DNA from: Ophiodon elongatus | Lineage: Eukaryota; Chordata; Actinopteri; Perciformes; Hexagrammidae | DNA length: 64,000 nucleotides | NCBI GenBank assembly: GCA_016806645.1 | Contig: JACSYO010001818.1 | Coordinates: forward strand, 4,088,501 to 4,152,500 | Direction of reading: 5' to 3' | In this document: positions 12,290-26,798 of the stretch, piece after piece | Layout: every line of letters starts with the position of its first letter | How positions within the stretch are numbered: position 1 is the first letter of the stretch | Program-made: the position numbers and the translations under genes | Notes under the pieces: generated by a model | What the model was told of the DNA's origin: nothing | The model's input: the letters and a program-made list of their open reading frames with translations, nothing else | The model's database searches: none

Positions 12290-14886
12290 ACTGTGCGGAT
12301 CAAAGGGAGAACATCATGCGGGGAGGTTGTGTTGGGCTTTCTCAATTTGGAGGCTGGCAGAGTGGAATTGACATAGATGGGTTGTCATGGCAACCCTGCC
12401 CCCCTCACTTCCCATCGCCCCTCCCCCCCCTCACCCTACCCCCTCCCCTCCGCCTGCTGTGCCTCGGTGACTCATCTCGGAGCGAGTGTGAGCGTACTGT
12501 AGACGCTGGCACGTCTGCAGGGTCGTCTCCTCTCTGCTGCAGCTGCAGTAGCGGCTGTGTGCCGTTTTCTCTCCAGCGTGGACGAGGGGAGGGGGAAGGG
12601 GGGGGGGGGGGAGTCTAAAAAATGAATTTAATAGATAAAAGGGAAGCTCATCTGATTTGATAACCAGCAATGATACTACAAATGTAATTAAAACTAAGAT
12701 TACTTGATTTCTATCGTTGTGGATCAAAAAAGCAAACCGAAGCTAAGTTAGTTGTGGTTTAAAAAACACTTAACTCTCTGAAAGATGACACGTCTGATCT
12801 CAAAGGATTAGTCACTATTCATTGCTGGCTCTGACTCATATGAACCTTCCCTATTTGACGAGTTTTTAGTTTGTCATCGTGAAGAAGGTCTTTATCAGAT
12901 CCAGTTGTTACCAGTTTGATGAATAAAGTTTGCTAGTTTTCTGCCTTTTTCTTCATTATTTGTCCTGTAAGTCAAACTCTAAAAATGTCTTTGAATTTAA
13001 ACCATAATCTACATTAAAATGTACATATGAAAGCCCAGTTTGTTGTTCTAACCTTCAAGCTAGAGATGGAAAATCTACATATACATATTTCTTACATGAT
13101 TGTGATTCAAATTAAAGGCCTGTTTTACATCTTTTGGGGACAAACTACAAGATTTAGTATTTAGCCACATCAGTCTTTATCTCAAGTGAATGATGCCAGT
13201 TTATGTTTTTGGTACCGTCTGTGACCTGTTTAATCCCAGACGGTGGCTTAAAGCTAACGGCCTCTCTTTTATTCGTGTTGATGTTAACATTTAAGGACCG
13301 GCACAGTTCTAGTAACTTTGAGCTGAGAAACGTGAATGAGCTGGTTGAGATGGTGGATGGAGGGGAAGATAAGCTCAGTGCATATTAATTAGTTTTCATT
13401 GGTCACATGTTTTCATAGTGTCAGGGTGTAAAACTTCACACAGCCGCTGCGTCAAACACGATAACATCCTTTGTGTCTGCTAAGCTCAGGGGAAGTGTTT
13501 GTCTCCAAAACGATATGAAAGGTTTCCTTTTGTTCTGCTGAGCGATGGCGGAGCTTAATCTTGACCCTTTCTGTCTGCTCTTCGTAGTTATAGGAGAGCT
13601 TATAATCGTTTCTCAGTTCTTGTTTTCTCCAGCTCTGGTGGCGGCTGAACTCTAAGTGACTCTAGTTGACATGGCGGCATGCCAACAAGCCAGCCGAGCT
13701 CCACGGCTCGTTCGCAGCCTGTTAGCATTTCATTAGCACGTGTCCTGGCCCCTCCCCTGCCCCGGCACTGGCATGAGACAATGCTCAGTGTACCATGTGC
13801 CAACTGGGCCCATTATTACAGTACACGGCCCGGCCCACTTTCTTAGTGGGGACGAGAGAGTTCATCCCGTTTCTGTGGGACTCAACTCTGTAGCTTTCAT
13901 TATGTGAATAGTAATATTCCGGGGGTATTGCAGCAATAGTGCTGAATAATAGATACACAAGTTGACACAAACGTCTACAGTCATTTTGTGAATTTCTTCA
14001 GCATGTAAATCCTTTATTACACAAAAACGTCGGTTCAAACTTCCTAAATATGAGACATTTCTGCTTTGCTCTGTTTTATATTCTTGTAAATTAATTTTTT
14101 TTCAAGTTTGGACCACGCAGCGGATACAAATGCCAAATATTTGGTGGTTCCAGCTTCTTAAATGTGATGATTTTTTTTTCTGTTTTAAGTTGTTGTTATT
14201 GTAATATCTGCGGGTTTTGGACCAATCAAGCTATTTGAAAGCAGCGTCCTTGGGCCTGGGGAAGTTCCGATTTTTCTGACATTTGATACATCGAAACAAC
14301 AAAAACGAGTTCAAAGAAACCCTCGTGTGTAATATGGGGTTATTTTGTGATTGCATATTTCCTGTCTGATCCGTGTGACCCTCGATGTGTTTGTCCTCCG
14401 CAGTCCAACAGGCAGCCGGTCAAACTCAACCTGCTCACCTGCCAGGTCAAGCCCAGCTCTGAGGACAGGAAGTGCTTCGATCTCATTTCCCGTGAGTTCC
14501 ACTGGATGCCAGAATAGTTTAGTTGTCCGCATGTTGGCGTGAGTCAGTTGGGGAATTCCTGCGTTTTCGAAACATCAAGGAAAACGAATCTGTGGAAGTA
14601 CAACAGACTATTATTAGACTGCATGTCCAACAGGTGCCACACAGACGATTTGGTGTATTTGAATAATTTACTGCTCGCTGTCTGTTGCTTCTGGTGTTCC
14701 GAAATGCAAGATAAGAAATTTGCTTACGTTTCTGTATTCAACAGATAACCGGACATATCATTTCCAAGCCGAAGATGAACAGGAGTTTGTCATGTGAGTG
14801 CTTCAGAGTGACACTGCAAAAAAAAAAAAAAAAAACACACACAAACAAGAGCATTTATCATGATTTCTTAAGGTTTGTGTGCGCGC

Positions 14887-14917
<31 letters not shown>

Positions 14918-16456
14918 GTCACAAACCTTCACCTAATGGCTTCTATTAATGGAACGGTTGGTTACCGTTTGCTCTCATACTTAAAGAAAGGAAGTTGCAG
15001 TGAGAATAGCAGGGGATTTGTGGTTTTGCAGTAATTCAGCTCGTTTTAACCGCATACCGTTGTCTCCACGCTGTCACACACATGCATGCACACACACACA
15101 TGCACAGGCGCGTATTACTATAAATGTAGCAATGCAACAACTGTTTGATGGCGTATCACACAGCACCGTTAAGTTTCATGTAAGCTTTTCATTCTTACCG
15201 AACATACGCACACGTTTGATTTGGTTTGATTTGGTTTCACGTCAAAGTAAACAACGTTATTTTAACTGCAAACGTAAAGTTATTCTTGTTAAGTGAAACA
15301 ATAAGTAATACATGTTTGTGATTACCACACCCTGGCTTGTTGTCGCCTGAGTAGATAAAAATGCACTTAGTAAAATAGTTAGTCCTTTTGATTGGACTAA
15401 GAGAGCTTTTAAAATACTTTTGGTAAAAGTTTATCTGGAAAGATGTCAGCGACTCGCGTTTTTTCCTCCAAATTTGTTGCCTGAAGACCACACAATTGAA
15501 AATGACATACATTTTGGGTTGAAGCATTACCTCTACTGTCTTGAGTCTTCGACTGAACTTTATGTGGTTCAGTGGCATTGTGGGTAATGGAGGCGCCAGG
15601 TTTTGACAAGGAAGAAGTGGAAATGGAACTGGTAGATCTTCCCATTGTTGAAATAATATATCAAGTGTAAGCGGCTTTAAGGGAGGTAAGACACGTATTA
15701 TACATAATGAGTTATTTCGTACTGGTGCTCTGCATCTAAGAAATCCAACTTGTTTGACATTTTTTCACTTCTTCTAAATTAGATAACTTCGGGTAATGTT
15801 AATTAAAACATCAAGCTGATATTGGCATTTCTTTCTTTATTTCTGGATAAAAAAGGTTATGTTTGTGTTTATTAAATTCACAAGCATTGTGGATGTCAAG
15901 GCATTTAAATGGTCAGAAACACACTGAATCATATCAAGACAAAAGGCGATCATACCGACTCTTCTTGAGCTTTCTACACCTAAAAACACACTTTGATTTC
16001 TGGCGTTTTCTGTTGTGGGTCTTGCATGTCCTGACTCTGATGCCTGGCTGTGGTCGAACACTGTATCGCCATGTCCTTGCCGTCCTTTGGGATCCAGCTC
16101 GCTGCTCCTCTCTGCCGCTTCGGTCACGCACTTCCAACTGCAGCAGCAGCATCCGCTTCTTCACGGGATTTTCCATGAAATATTTAGTATTCCATAGGGC
16201 TCCTGCTTTTGTGCAATCACGCTCCCCCTCAATTAGGCTAGGAGCGTATTATGCATAATATAAGTAAACACGCTTTGGCTCAGCATCTGTACACCTACGC
16301 ATCTGTGGCTGAAAATATCTTGTTTTTTCACACGTACAGAAAAACAGACAATCTAATACATTGGTTCACGTGTCCAGCCCCCGTCTGGCCTCGGCCTTTG
16401 CAGACAGGGTCGAGTGACAATGACAGAGGAAGTGCTGACGTCAGCCTCATGAAGCC

Positions 16457-16545
<89 letters not shown>

Positions 16546-16613
16546 AGCTGCAGGAAGCCAAGTTTGAAAGGCAGCTACATCGATTCTTATCTGTGTGATT
16601 CTTAATGACCTGT

Positions 16614-16665
<52 letters not shown>

Positions 16666-17850
16666 CCTTTTCAATAAAGTGAAGTAAATAAATATGCACG
16701 CACAAAAGACTGTTGAGGTAATTAATCCAAATTGAGGAAGTTTTCGGATACTTAATTTTAAAAAGAAGCATAAGTAAGAAGAGTTGAAGTAATTATTATC
16801 ATCAGTAGTTATAGACATATGTTTGTCAAGCATCTTTTTTTTTACTATAATTTACATTTTTTTGTGATTTATTTATAATGTCTACAGAGCAGAAAGGATT
16901 AGTCAATTTCTAGAAATACATGATTGAAGTAATCTTTCAAGAGAAAATAGCAGCTTCTCAATTGTGAGGATTTTCAGTTTTTCTCTGTTTTATGTCGTTG
17001 TAAAGTGAATATCTTTGGGTTCTGGCCATTTGTCACAATTTTCTGCCATTTTATAGACTTATCAATTATCTGACTTGAGAAAATAATCATAACATTTGGG
17101 CAGTTGCAGCTGTAAACCTTTCATGTTCGCTTAGTGGTGCTTTTATCTCTTGGTGAAAAAACTCAGCGACTGTGCTTTTAAAGAATATTTGAAAGAAAAC
17201 GCATTTCTTATTATCTAACGCCAGTAATGACGCGACCCTTTACGCAGCTGGATCTCGGTGCTGACCAACAGTAAGGAGGAGGCCTTGAACATGGCGTTTC
17301 GCGGCGAGCAGAGCAGCGGAGGCGAGGACGGTTTAGAGGATCTGACTAAAGCCATCATCGAGGACGTGCTGCGCATGCCAGGCAACGAAGTCTGCTGCGA
17401 CTGCGGAGCTTCAGGTGTGTACTGCTGCTGTTTGTGTCCAGAGAGGCTCCAGATATATACATCCTCTTCCTGTTTTGTGCTTAGTCAACCCTCTCCTTGG
17501 TAAAGGAGAAGGCAAATACCCTTACCTCAGCATTTTCCTTTTTATTTCACCGTGGGCAAATGTTTTATTTAAAGCCACACACCAATCCTGATTTCTTTGC
17601 AATGTCACAGCTGCCTCGGACTAGATGTCCTTCAGTTCGATGGGAACTGAACAAGCTACAAATGCTCCTGCAGCCTTCAACAAACAAGTGTGTGTGTGTC
17701 TGTGTGTGTGTGTGCACGCACATGCGTTGTTAGCATTCAGAACACAACCCGATCCTGATCCTCCCCCACATTAGGAAGCAAGGACTCAGCATTCAGGAGT
17801 GGCGTAGACATTCAGGCCCTCTGACACTTAGCACACATACATATACATGC

Positions 17851-17925
<75 letters not shown>

Positions 17926-20900
17926 CTCCTCTGTCAGCACACACACGCAGCAGCTCACCAAACCAACTGACAGGAGGACTTTATGCTCTGAGGGTTAGAA
18001 AAACAAAAGATTTCTACGCTTTGAGAAACAACATCATTACATCACGTTCTTACATAAGTCACACACACGCTCTGTCGACCCCTGCAAGCTGCAGAGCGGG
18101 GAGGTAATTTGTCATGTCTATGTGCTCTTGTTGCTTCGTCCATTCGTGTACATGGTTTCGGTGTAACACATGTTCCAGATGTGGAGTTTAAGCCCTGTTT
18201 CCTGTTTGATTCCAGTTTTTCTTGATCAAATGCTCGGACATGGTTTCCCATCCTCAACCAATAAAATGACTGTTACTCAGCGGTTGAAAGGTCATTGTAA
18301 TGACTTTCAAAGGTCACATCTTTGTTCCCTCTGGTCTCAGTAGAAAGAGGACAACTCCATCTCCATTTGATACTCTCCCAGGATCTCCCCCTATACGACA
18401 GAGCTTTGCAGCTTTAGCATTAAGCAGCTATAGAGGTCACCGCGCATCAGCTCATTGTGCCTCACATTGCAACTCTGTGACTTCTCACCAGCCTGCGTCT
18501 CTTCATTATTTTTGTGAAAATGTGTGTGCGGTCCCGCCCCTCGCCTGTGTTTCAGTGTATGACTCATTCGTTTTCGAGCTGCCTCCGACGCGTCCGCCCG
18601 GTGTTCATTTGTCAGATCCAGACAGAACAACATCCCCGGCCTCACAGCATCAGCAACAAAGCTTTTAAAGCTCGCTTAAATCTCCCAGATTGCTTCAGAG
18701 CGTCAGGCAGTGACGGGCGGTCGATGGCGGCGGTTTAGAGGGCGCTACATCACAGCGTGCCCGCGCCGTTTGCTTGGCAGAAGGTTGCGCAATAGGCTGA
18801 ACCTGCCTCCTTCAGTATATGATGCGACCGCGGTCACTGTTTGTGCCTCCGACAGTCTGAGTGGTCTGAAAGGTCTGCGGCTGATGTATAAATGAATAAT
18901 AATGAATGTTAATGAATTTAAAGTTATTTTAAAAGCAAAGGTTTATGTGTAAAAATATCAGCTGAAATTGTGTTTTTATCAGGTAAAATAATTTCGTCAT
19001 AACACAGGATTACATTAGAAGTTTACTCGCGTGTGAGTGAAACCAAAAAATGTACCCAGTTTTTGTTTTGTGTATTTTTATTTTATTGCCACAGAAAACC
19101 ATCTAAATTTAGAAAGTGTTGCATCTCGTTAAGACAGCAACGGCACAGCTGTAAAGGCGTTTTATACCACTAAATGTACAGAAAACTTTCAATATTGGTG
19201 TCAGTGGTTTTCAAGTAAGATTAATAGCTTCTGTCAAGGCTCAACATTTTTCTCCCCCAGTTTTACAATCACACAGGAATAAATCAAATGTAGGGACGCT
19301 GAGAAACCAATTTCTCCGCTGACAGCAGCCTTAAAGGACCAGAATACAGACACATAAAACATAGTAAAGGGAAGGGCGGATTTTACTGCTGAAAAACATC
19401 TCGCATGTTTAGACTAAAATACAATTTTCGGGCATTTAGCTGATAGACGACGGGAGAGATGTAGACGACTTGTGTCTGATGTTCCAGGCTGGACTGGAGT
19501 TGAATTTTACCGACATTTATTTGAATGATTTCTGGCACTTGTTTCTGCAATGTGGAGCTTTCAGAGTTACCTGGCACTACTTCAATGAAAATATCTTATT
19601 TGATATCCACTTTAGGCTTAAATCTGAGGCTCATAGCCATCCTAAAACAGTTTCACTGTTCTTGCACCATCTGTCCATCCACTTGTGATCACGCTGACTG
19701 TAGCAGCAACCATATACTGTAGATTATACAGCGCACCAACTCACATTGTCACATGTTGTCTGTGTCAATAGATCCTAAGTGGCTGTCCACCAACCTGGGG
19801 ATCCTGACCTGCATCGAGTGCTCCGGCATCCACCGAGAGATGGGAGTCCACATCTCCCGCATCCAGTCCATGGAGCTCGACAAGCTCGGGACTTCAGAAC
19901 TCTTGGTGAGTCAGAGAAATGGTCTACCAAGTGAATAAATAGCTTTTTGAGGCAGCAGTCCACGCCCTTTACTATTTTCATCTCGAAGTGAAATATTCTA
20001 AATAATGAAAGAGTAGTGGAAATGCTGGAGAGAGCAGAATTTGAGTGATGCGGACTCCCAGAACCCATGTGCTCGTCTGTATCTGAACATACAAATGCTG
20101 TTCTACTAATGTGATCTAATGCAGACTTTCTCTTCTCTCTCCACCAGCTGGCCAAGAATGTAGGCAACAGTAGTTTCAATGAGATCCTGGAGGGGAACCT
20201 CACCACCCCTACACCAAAGCCCACTCCATCCAGTGACATGTAAGTACTCTCTGAGCAAAAAAAAAAACTACCCGAAAACCAGATTTGGTGAATATCCAAA
20301 CAGCTGAATTCCTCTTCTCCCCCACAGGACTGTGAGGAAGGAGTTCATCAACGCTAAGTATGTGGACCACAAGTATGCCAGGAAGACGTGCACGTCTGCG
20401 TCCGCTAAGATGATCGACCTGTTTGAGGCGGTTCAGTCCAGGGATCTGCTGTCCCTCATCCAGGTCTACGCAGAGGGGGTTGAACTCATGGAGCCGCTCC
20501 CTGAGGTTGGACCGGTAAGTCCTCGGTCAAATATCCGCCATATACAAAAAACACATTTACTCACTAACCTCGCGTGATATCTGGTGATGCAGATTATTTT
20601 TGGTTTAATTATTTTATTTATCGTCAAGATTCATGTCTTTGCTCTAAAAGTTACTTGCAGTAACTGTTTTTGGCCATTTGAGGGCAGCAGAAACGAGCTG
20701 TGAACACGATATTGACATATTCATTTTTAAGTTGATATGGCAAACTTGTAAGAAAACAGTCGCTTATTTACACATCCAGCCGTTACAGAGCAACAATAGC
20801 ATTTATTTAGAGTTATGTTTCTGGTCCCCTGAAGAATGCAAGTCCAGTATTCACTCTTAATTTCTCTGTTTTGGTCGCGATCATCTTCTCAGGGAAATAC

Positions 20901-23449
20901 CTCTTTAGTAGCTAAACGCTCCACTATGTTCACCAGCTAGTAGCTAACTGTGTCTCTCTGCTGTTTGCTGCTGAGCAGGAAGTGTACAGTAGGTCTTTTT
21001 AGAGTTTTTTTTCTCCAACAGCTGCAGTTGAAAATGCCGCGATGAGAGTGAACCAAAACCGCAAAGTTGCGGACTAGACAGCTAAGTAAGGAAACCGGTT
21101 GAGAGTGAGGTCAGCGGATCAGCTAGTCAGCAAACATGCTTCCAGCTTCTCAAACATGGATATTCTCTGATTGTCTTGGTTGTCTGTGAATATCCTTTTA
21201 GGTTTTAGACTGTTTGGGTAATTGCGCTGCTTATTTTTCACGATGTTCCCTTTTTAAAATTGCTTATTTCTAACACGATTTGTGACGTTGACATTTAGTT
21301 CAGTACGTTGCCTGGAATCTTTGCCACGTGTCAACCTCCTCCTACATGGTTACATGTATGTTTTAATCCCACACCATCATTCTCATATGAGACTACAAAC
21401 CCCCAGAAATGTCTCTCTCAGAGCTCCACTCATGTTGCTGCAGTGGTTCATCCTCACGTGAGGTTCACTGCCAGCAGGACAAAACAACGCTGACACATTT
21501 CTACCAGTTGGTGAATTATTTGGCTGGTAGAAATTGGTGTAACAGTTGGAAATTGTACAGTCATCCAGATAAATTCACCAGCAGGTGGTGATATCCAGCA
21601 ACCTCCATCTCATTTTGAGCTCACATTCGCTCGGATTACATCTGTGGCGACATAATTTATGTCTCTGTTTTTCCGTGATTCAGCCTCTTTGTTTCCTCTC
21701 CTTTTGCACTGCTGCTTCAGGCATAAATGAAAGTTAAATAACAAGCGGTGGATGGTGGAGATGCTGTGCCCGTAAACAACACGGGTGATCAGACTTAATC
21801 TGACATAAATGGGTCAAGGTTTTATAACACAGACATGGTGTTTCTCTAATGAAAAATTAAGTGTACATTGCAGCGGCAGAATAAAAGAGGATATCGTTTG
21901 TTGATGGAGGGAGCTGCTGCTGCTGTCTGCGCTATGAAGTCTGACTCACCGAAATCTGATCTGCTGTTGTCAGTGCATCTGAATGGCTGCTGACAGCACA
22001 GCGTCATCCCCCTCCCTCCCCCTCCCCCCTCCTCCCTCCTCCCTGCGTGGCTCCATACAGCCCTTACTCTACCATATAGATGCCACCAAATATACAGCGC
22101 GTATATATTCCTTACGCCTATATCTTTAATCGTTCATCTCCATCTTCAATGCTGCAGCTAAAGAAATTACATTTAGTTTATTTTTAAATTTACATTGAAG
22201 GATGAAATTAGTGCAGGATAACTCGCAGAAAATGTGCAAATCTCCGCTTCATGCCAGCTGAAATGATATTTTAGGAGCCATTTTGTTTACTGCAGCTTGT
22301 TTAAATGCTGAAAGAGTCACAGAGAGGGAGAGAATACAGAATGGATGCTGCCCAAGATTGTCTCACTGTGTCTTTGCTGTGTTTGATGGCCCCCTGCAGG
22401 AATCCGGAGAGACGGCACTGCACTACTCCGTACGGACTGCTGACCAGACCTCTCTGCACTTAGTGGACTTCCTTGTGCAGAACAGGTACATTTCTAAGAC
22501 TCTTTTTCACTAAGAATAGAAGTGTGTGTTTTTTTTTTTTTTGCATTCTTATGCAAGTCAAATAGCCTCCGAAATGTCTTTTAAACACATCAGCGGTTCA
22601 GAGATAAATGATGCAGTAAACAACAGTTTTTGTGCAAACACGTAGTAGCGAATGTGATCCGTCGGTCTGCCGTGAGTCTTTCTTGTTCTCTGCTTCAGTC
22701 CGTAACAAACGCAGTGGAAGTGCAGAGGAAAGCTTAGCGCTGCTCGGCTCAGCTCAGATTCCCACAAGGCAAACCAGAAATGGGTCAAGCACTTGTTCCC
22801 TGCCTTAATTTATTCCTCTCTTTTCAATTGTTTACCCACCACTGCTCCAACTGCACACACACAAGAAGTGGAACCCTCTTATTAATTAATAGCTGTGCTC
22901 ACACGGCGTCATGCTCGGCCCTCGTTATTTAAGATAATTCTCTCGCCCTTTCTGAGAGCTACAAGAGATCTAAAAGGTATTATTTACCTGCTGTGACGGC
23001 GTAGCATGAAGTTGGTTTTGCACGGCTTTTACAATTAAGACATGAATGTCATGTGATGTTTTTTTAAATTTTTTTATGAATGATTTCATTTGCTCACAGT
23101 TCTTTCCTTTTATTAGGATCCCCGTTAGCACTAGCATTGTCTATTCGTCCTGGAGTCCACACACATACAGTCAAACACACTTATACACATAATATACTCA
23201 CGTAAACACAACAGGCAAAACGGCTCTTCAAGTACAGAAGAGAAGCGACATAGTCACCCTTTAACAAACATTAAGCCAAACACAGAATGTTTAATCTATC
23301 ACAAGAAGTCATAGCAAACTTAAATAAGAAAAGAAAAAGTCTTAATAAACATAAATCGTTGTCTGATTGACCTTAAATTATATATTTAACCATCCAATTC
23401 CAAGAAAATGGGGTATTAAATACATATATTTCTTAGCCCTTTTTTTTAA

Positions 23450-23511
<62 letters not shown>

Positions 23512-23673
23512 CAAATATGGTTCCTGAAATGTTTGGAGGTACTGTTTTCACAAACAGCAGACTACAAAGGGAAAAATGTAATCCCTTTTCCTCTCATGCT
23601 AACTCACAAAATCCTGGATAATAACACATTGACCTGAAGCTGCAAGACTGTGGAAAACACCCTCAGGCTTGTA

Positions 23674-23724
<51 letters not shown>

Positions 23725-24539
23725 CTCCCAGCGGTAACCTGGATAAGCAGACGGAGTGGGGGAACACGGCCCTTCATTACTGCAGCATGTACGAGAAGCC
23801 CGAGTGCCTGAAGTTGCTCCTGAGGGGCAAACCGGCTACTGATATCAGTGAGTCACATCCTCACATTAATGTCGTCTGTACGCACGTATCCGGACTCCTA
23901 ACTGTTGATCATCCATCCTCTCTCCCTTCAGCCAATCAGAACGGAGAGACGGCGCTGGATGTTGCCAGGCGACTGAGGAACCCTCAGTGTGAGGAGGCAG
24001 TAAGTACGAGGTTTTTGGACATCGCACTGGATTTGAATGCTCTCGAGAAAAATACAGAACCGCAAAAATACGGAGAAATAAAACAAAAGGTTGCAGAGAG
24101 TCGACGGTTGTGGTTGGTTGAACATGTTATTAGGCAGATTATTCAGAACACTAGATGGCAGTCAAAGGTTTTGCTGCAGCCTCAAGCAACAGTGACAGTA
24201 GAGTGGAAATAATTGTTGATGTATGCTCATTATTAACGCTCGTATGACCGTGCAGATAAAAAAAAAAGAAGCTATTTTTAATGCAGTGTACAATCTCTAA
24301 TAAATGTAGTAGCAAATTTAACACATGAGTGATACTGTCTCCTTATTGTATCGCTGTATGCTGGTTAATTAATCATACCCAGACAAGACTGTACACTATT
24401 TTCACAGTTTATTCTGTGTCTGTTTATAGATTTTTATATTGGCAGACAGTTTAATGTCACACCTTTCATCTGGTTGCTGGTTTCTATTTGATTGATAATG
24501 GTTTAGAATAGTATCTATTTTCATGTGTGTAACTGGTGT

Positions 24540-24577
<38 letters not shown>

Positions 24578-26752
24578 TAGTTGGTGCAGGCTGCAGAGGG
24601 GAAGTTCAACCCCCACATCCATGTGGAGTACGAGTGGAGCCTCAGACTGGAGGAGATGGACGAGAGCGACGACGACCTGGACGATAAGGTTCGGACATAT
24701 TGGAGTATCACATTAATCTGGATGAGCTTGAATTCAATCAGGTTCTCATCACGCCGCCACACCGGGCTTTTGAATCTAATAATATAAACCGCCTCGGAGT
24801 CAGTCTGAGGTGGTGTTGCTCTAGAGCTCAGCGGTTTGACTCTATAACGCTTTAAAAACAGCTGCTATAAATGTACCTACAGTTTATATCAACAGCCATT
24901 ATCAGTATCCTCCTCCTCATGTTGCTGTTGGTGATGCGTTAGTTTTATTCCTACATTTTTATGTTGACTGTAGAATTTGGCAACTACTTTCTGTAATGTT
25001 CTTTCTTTTTCTTATTTCTTATTACTCAGTTTAAAGCATCTTTTTTGTTTTGGTTGTTTTCATGTAAGTGATAAAGAATAATATAGCAACTGGCCAAAGT
25101 AAGATGGCATATTAAGATTCTTCCAGTCAAGCTGAAATGAAGTATAGAATAATTTCCCCAAAAATAACTTTAATTTAAAGCATCATCAGCAAGTCCGTCT
25201 TTTGAAGCCATTTTCACAGAATTAAAGAGCAAAGTGCTGATTTCTATTTTCACAATTTTGCTTGTGCTGCAAGACCTTTTCAGTTGTTGTTTTTTAATGA
25301 AGATGTGTTTGTTTCTCTGGCACAAAGACGGAATAAGTATAAAAATAAAACCTGAATTAAAACGATAACAAAAACATTGATATTGGCCAACAGCCAAATG
25401 GTTATATATGTAGTGACAGAAATTCTTGTTTGAGGCAGACGTACCAATTTATTCTATTTACGGTAGCATCAATACACCATCGTGCACCCCGGCCTTGAAA
25501 ATGGTGCCTTAAGTAGTAAATGAGGTGGTCGACTAAAGAATAAACACTTCTCAGTCAGCAGATTTGGGGATTTGCTCGTCGAAAGACATTTAGACATTGA
25601 GGTTAGAAATAAGTTGTTTGAAATTTGAGTGACGTCGTTCTAACTACATTTCAATGGTTATATTTTAACGGTCCTAACTACGTGTTAAAAACCATTGAAA
25701 TGCTGTTGCAACAATGGATTTATGTAATTTAAATGTCTTCGGTTTTAACCCAGACATCTAGAAGATGTTTTGGCCCGCAATTCATCCAATCTGTGGTAGC
25801 TGGGTTTTCATCACACGCGGTGAGCGAGCATTCAAGAGTGGATTTTCCATCACATTGTCAAGGTTGAGCACATGGATTTAAAGGACTAGTTTGACATTTT
25901 AGGAACATTTATATATTTTTTCTTGCAGAGGTTTAAATAAAAAAAGATTGATATGAAGCTACAGCCAGCGGCCGCTTAGCTTAGCTTAGCTTAGCTTAGC
26001 TTAGCATAAAGACGGGAAAACAGCTAAATCTGCCGACCAGGACCTCTAAAGCTCACGTAATCCACACAAAAGCAGAAATGTGAAAACCTCCAGAGCCTCC
26101 ATGAAAACGGTATTGATCTCCTCGACTAAAATGTCAAACTGTTCTCTTCAAGCATCTTTTATGACGTCAGCTCTGCAGAATCAAAGAGCGACGACTTATT
26201 CCTAAACGATGTCGGCTGTGCCTCGTGTCCCTCTGCAGCCCAGTCCCATCAAGAAGGACCGCTCCCCGAGGCCTCAGAGCTTCTGCCACTCCTCCAGCCT
26301 CTCTCCTCACGACAAGCTCTCCCTGCCGGGCTTCATCAGCCAGAGGGACAAACAGCAGCGTCTGTCCTACAGCGCCTTCACCAACCAGATGTACAGCGCC
26401 TCCACCGACCTCACCTCCTCCCCCGTGGCCGACGGGCCGCCGCTGCCACCGAGGAACCAGGGCAAAGGTCAGACCGGCCCGCTCCGATTGCTTTGGGAAC
26501 CGTACTCCAAATTTTTTTTTTTTTTTACAGTTTTGTCATTGTCTAGTTTATATCCATGACTGTCGGTGAACTCAGGAGATCGTGTTTTGAAATCTCTTAA
26601 GCAAACGTCAGCCTGTAATGCAAATGCTGTCGAGGGAAGATAGTGTTTTGAAACTGTACTTTATTGTGTCCGTTAATGTTTGATTATATTCAGGACTGTA
26701 CTTGGAGCAGATGAATGCTTCGTTATCACTTTTTTCTTCATGCGTCAGTCAG

Positions 26753-26798
<46 letters not shown>

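Larger units (their letters stand above)
14794..17247 (+). other. asap1: asap1 intron of about 2.5 kb
   Basis: Contains poly(A) at 14817-14835, alternating GC/GT (Z-DNA-prone) at 14878-14918, a short dispersed repeat at about 15540-15605 shared with 58105-58145, two long GT tracts (16459-16544, 16611-16663) and family A at 16880-17120. Confidence 0.6.
22486..23731 (+). other. asap1: asap1 intron of about 1.2 kb
   Basis: Has TTATTAGGATCCCCGTTAGC at about 23112 (a motif I associate with widespread fish interspersed repeats), a (CA)n at 23456-23508 and a (TG)n at 23678-23721 ending ten bases before the acceptor. Confidence 0.6.

Noticed and set aside
16328..16833. Long His-Thr or Cys-Val repeat reading frames, also at 35-344, 26680-27013, 41927-42290
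   Set aside because: Translations of CA/GT microsatellites; no codon structure outside the repeat and no splice or start context.
19775..20299. 174-residue antisense frame over asap1 ArfGAP exons
   Set aside because: Overlaps two real exons and the intron between them; the open frame reflects exon base composition.
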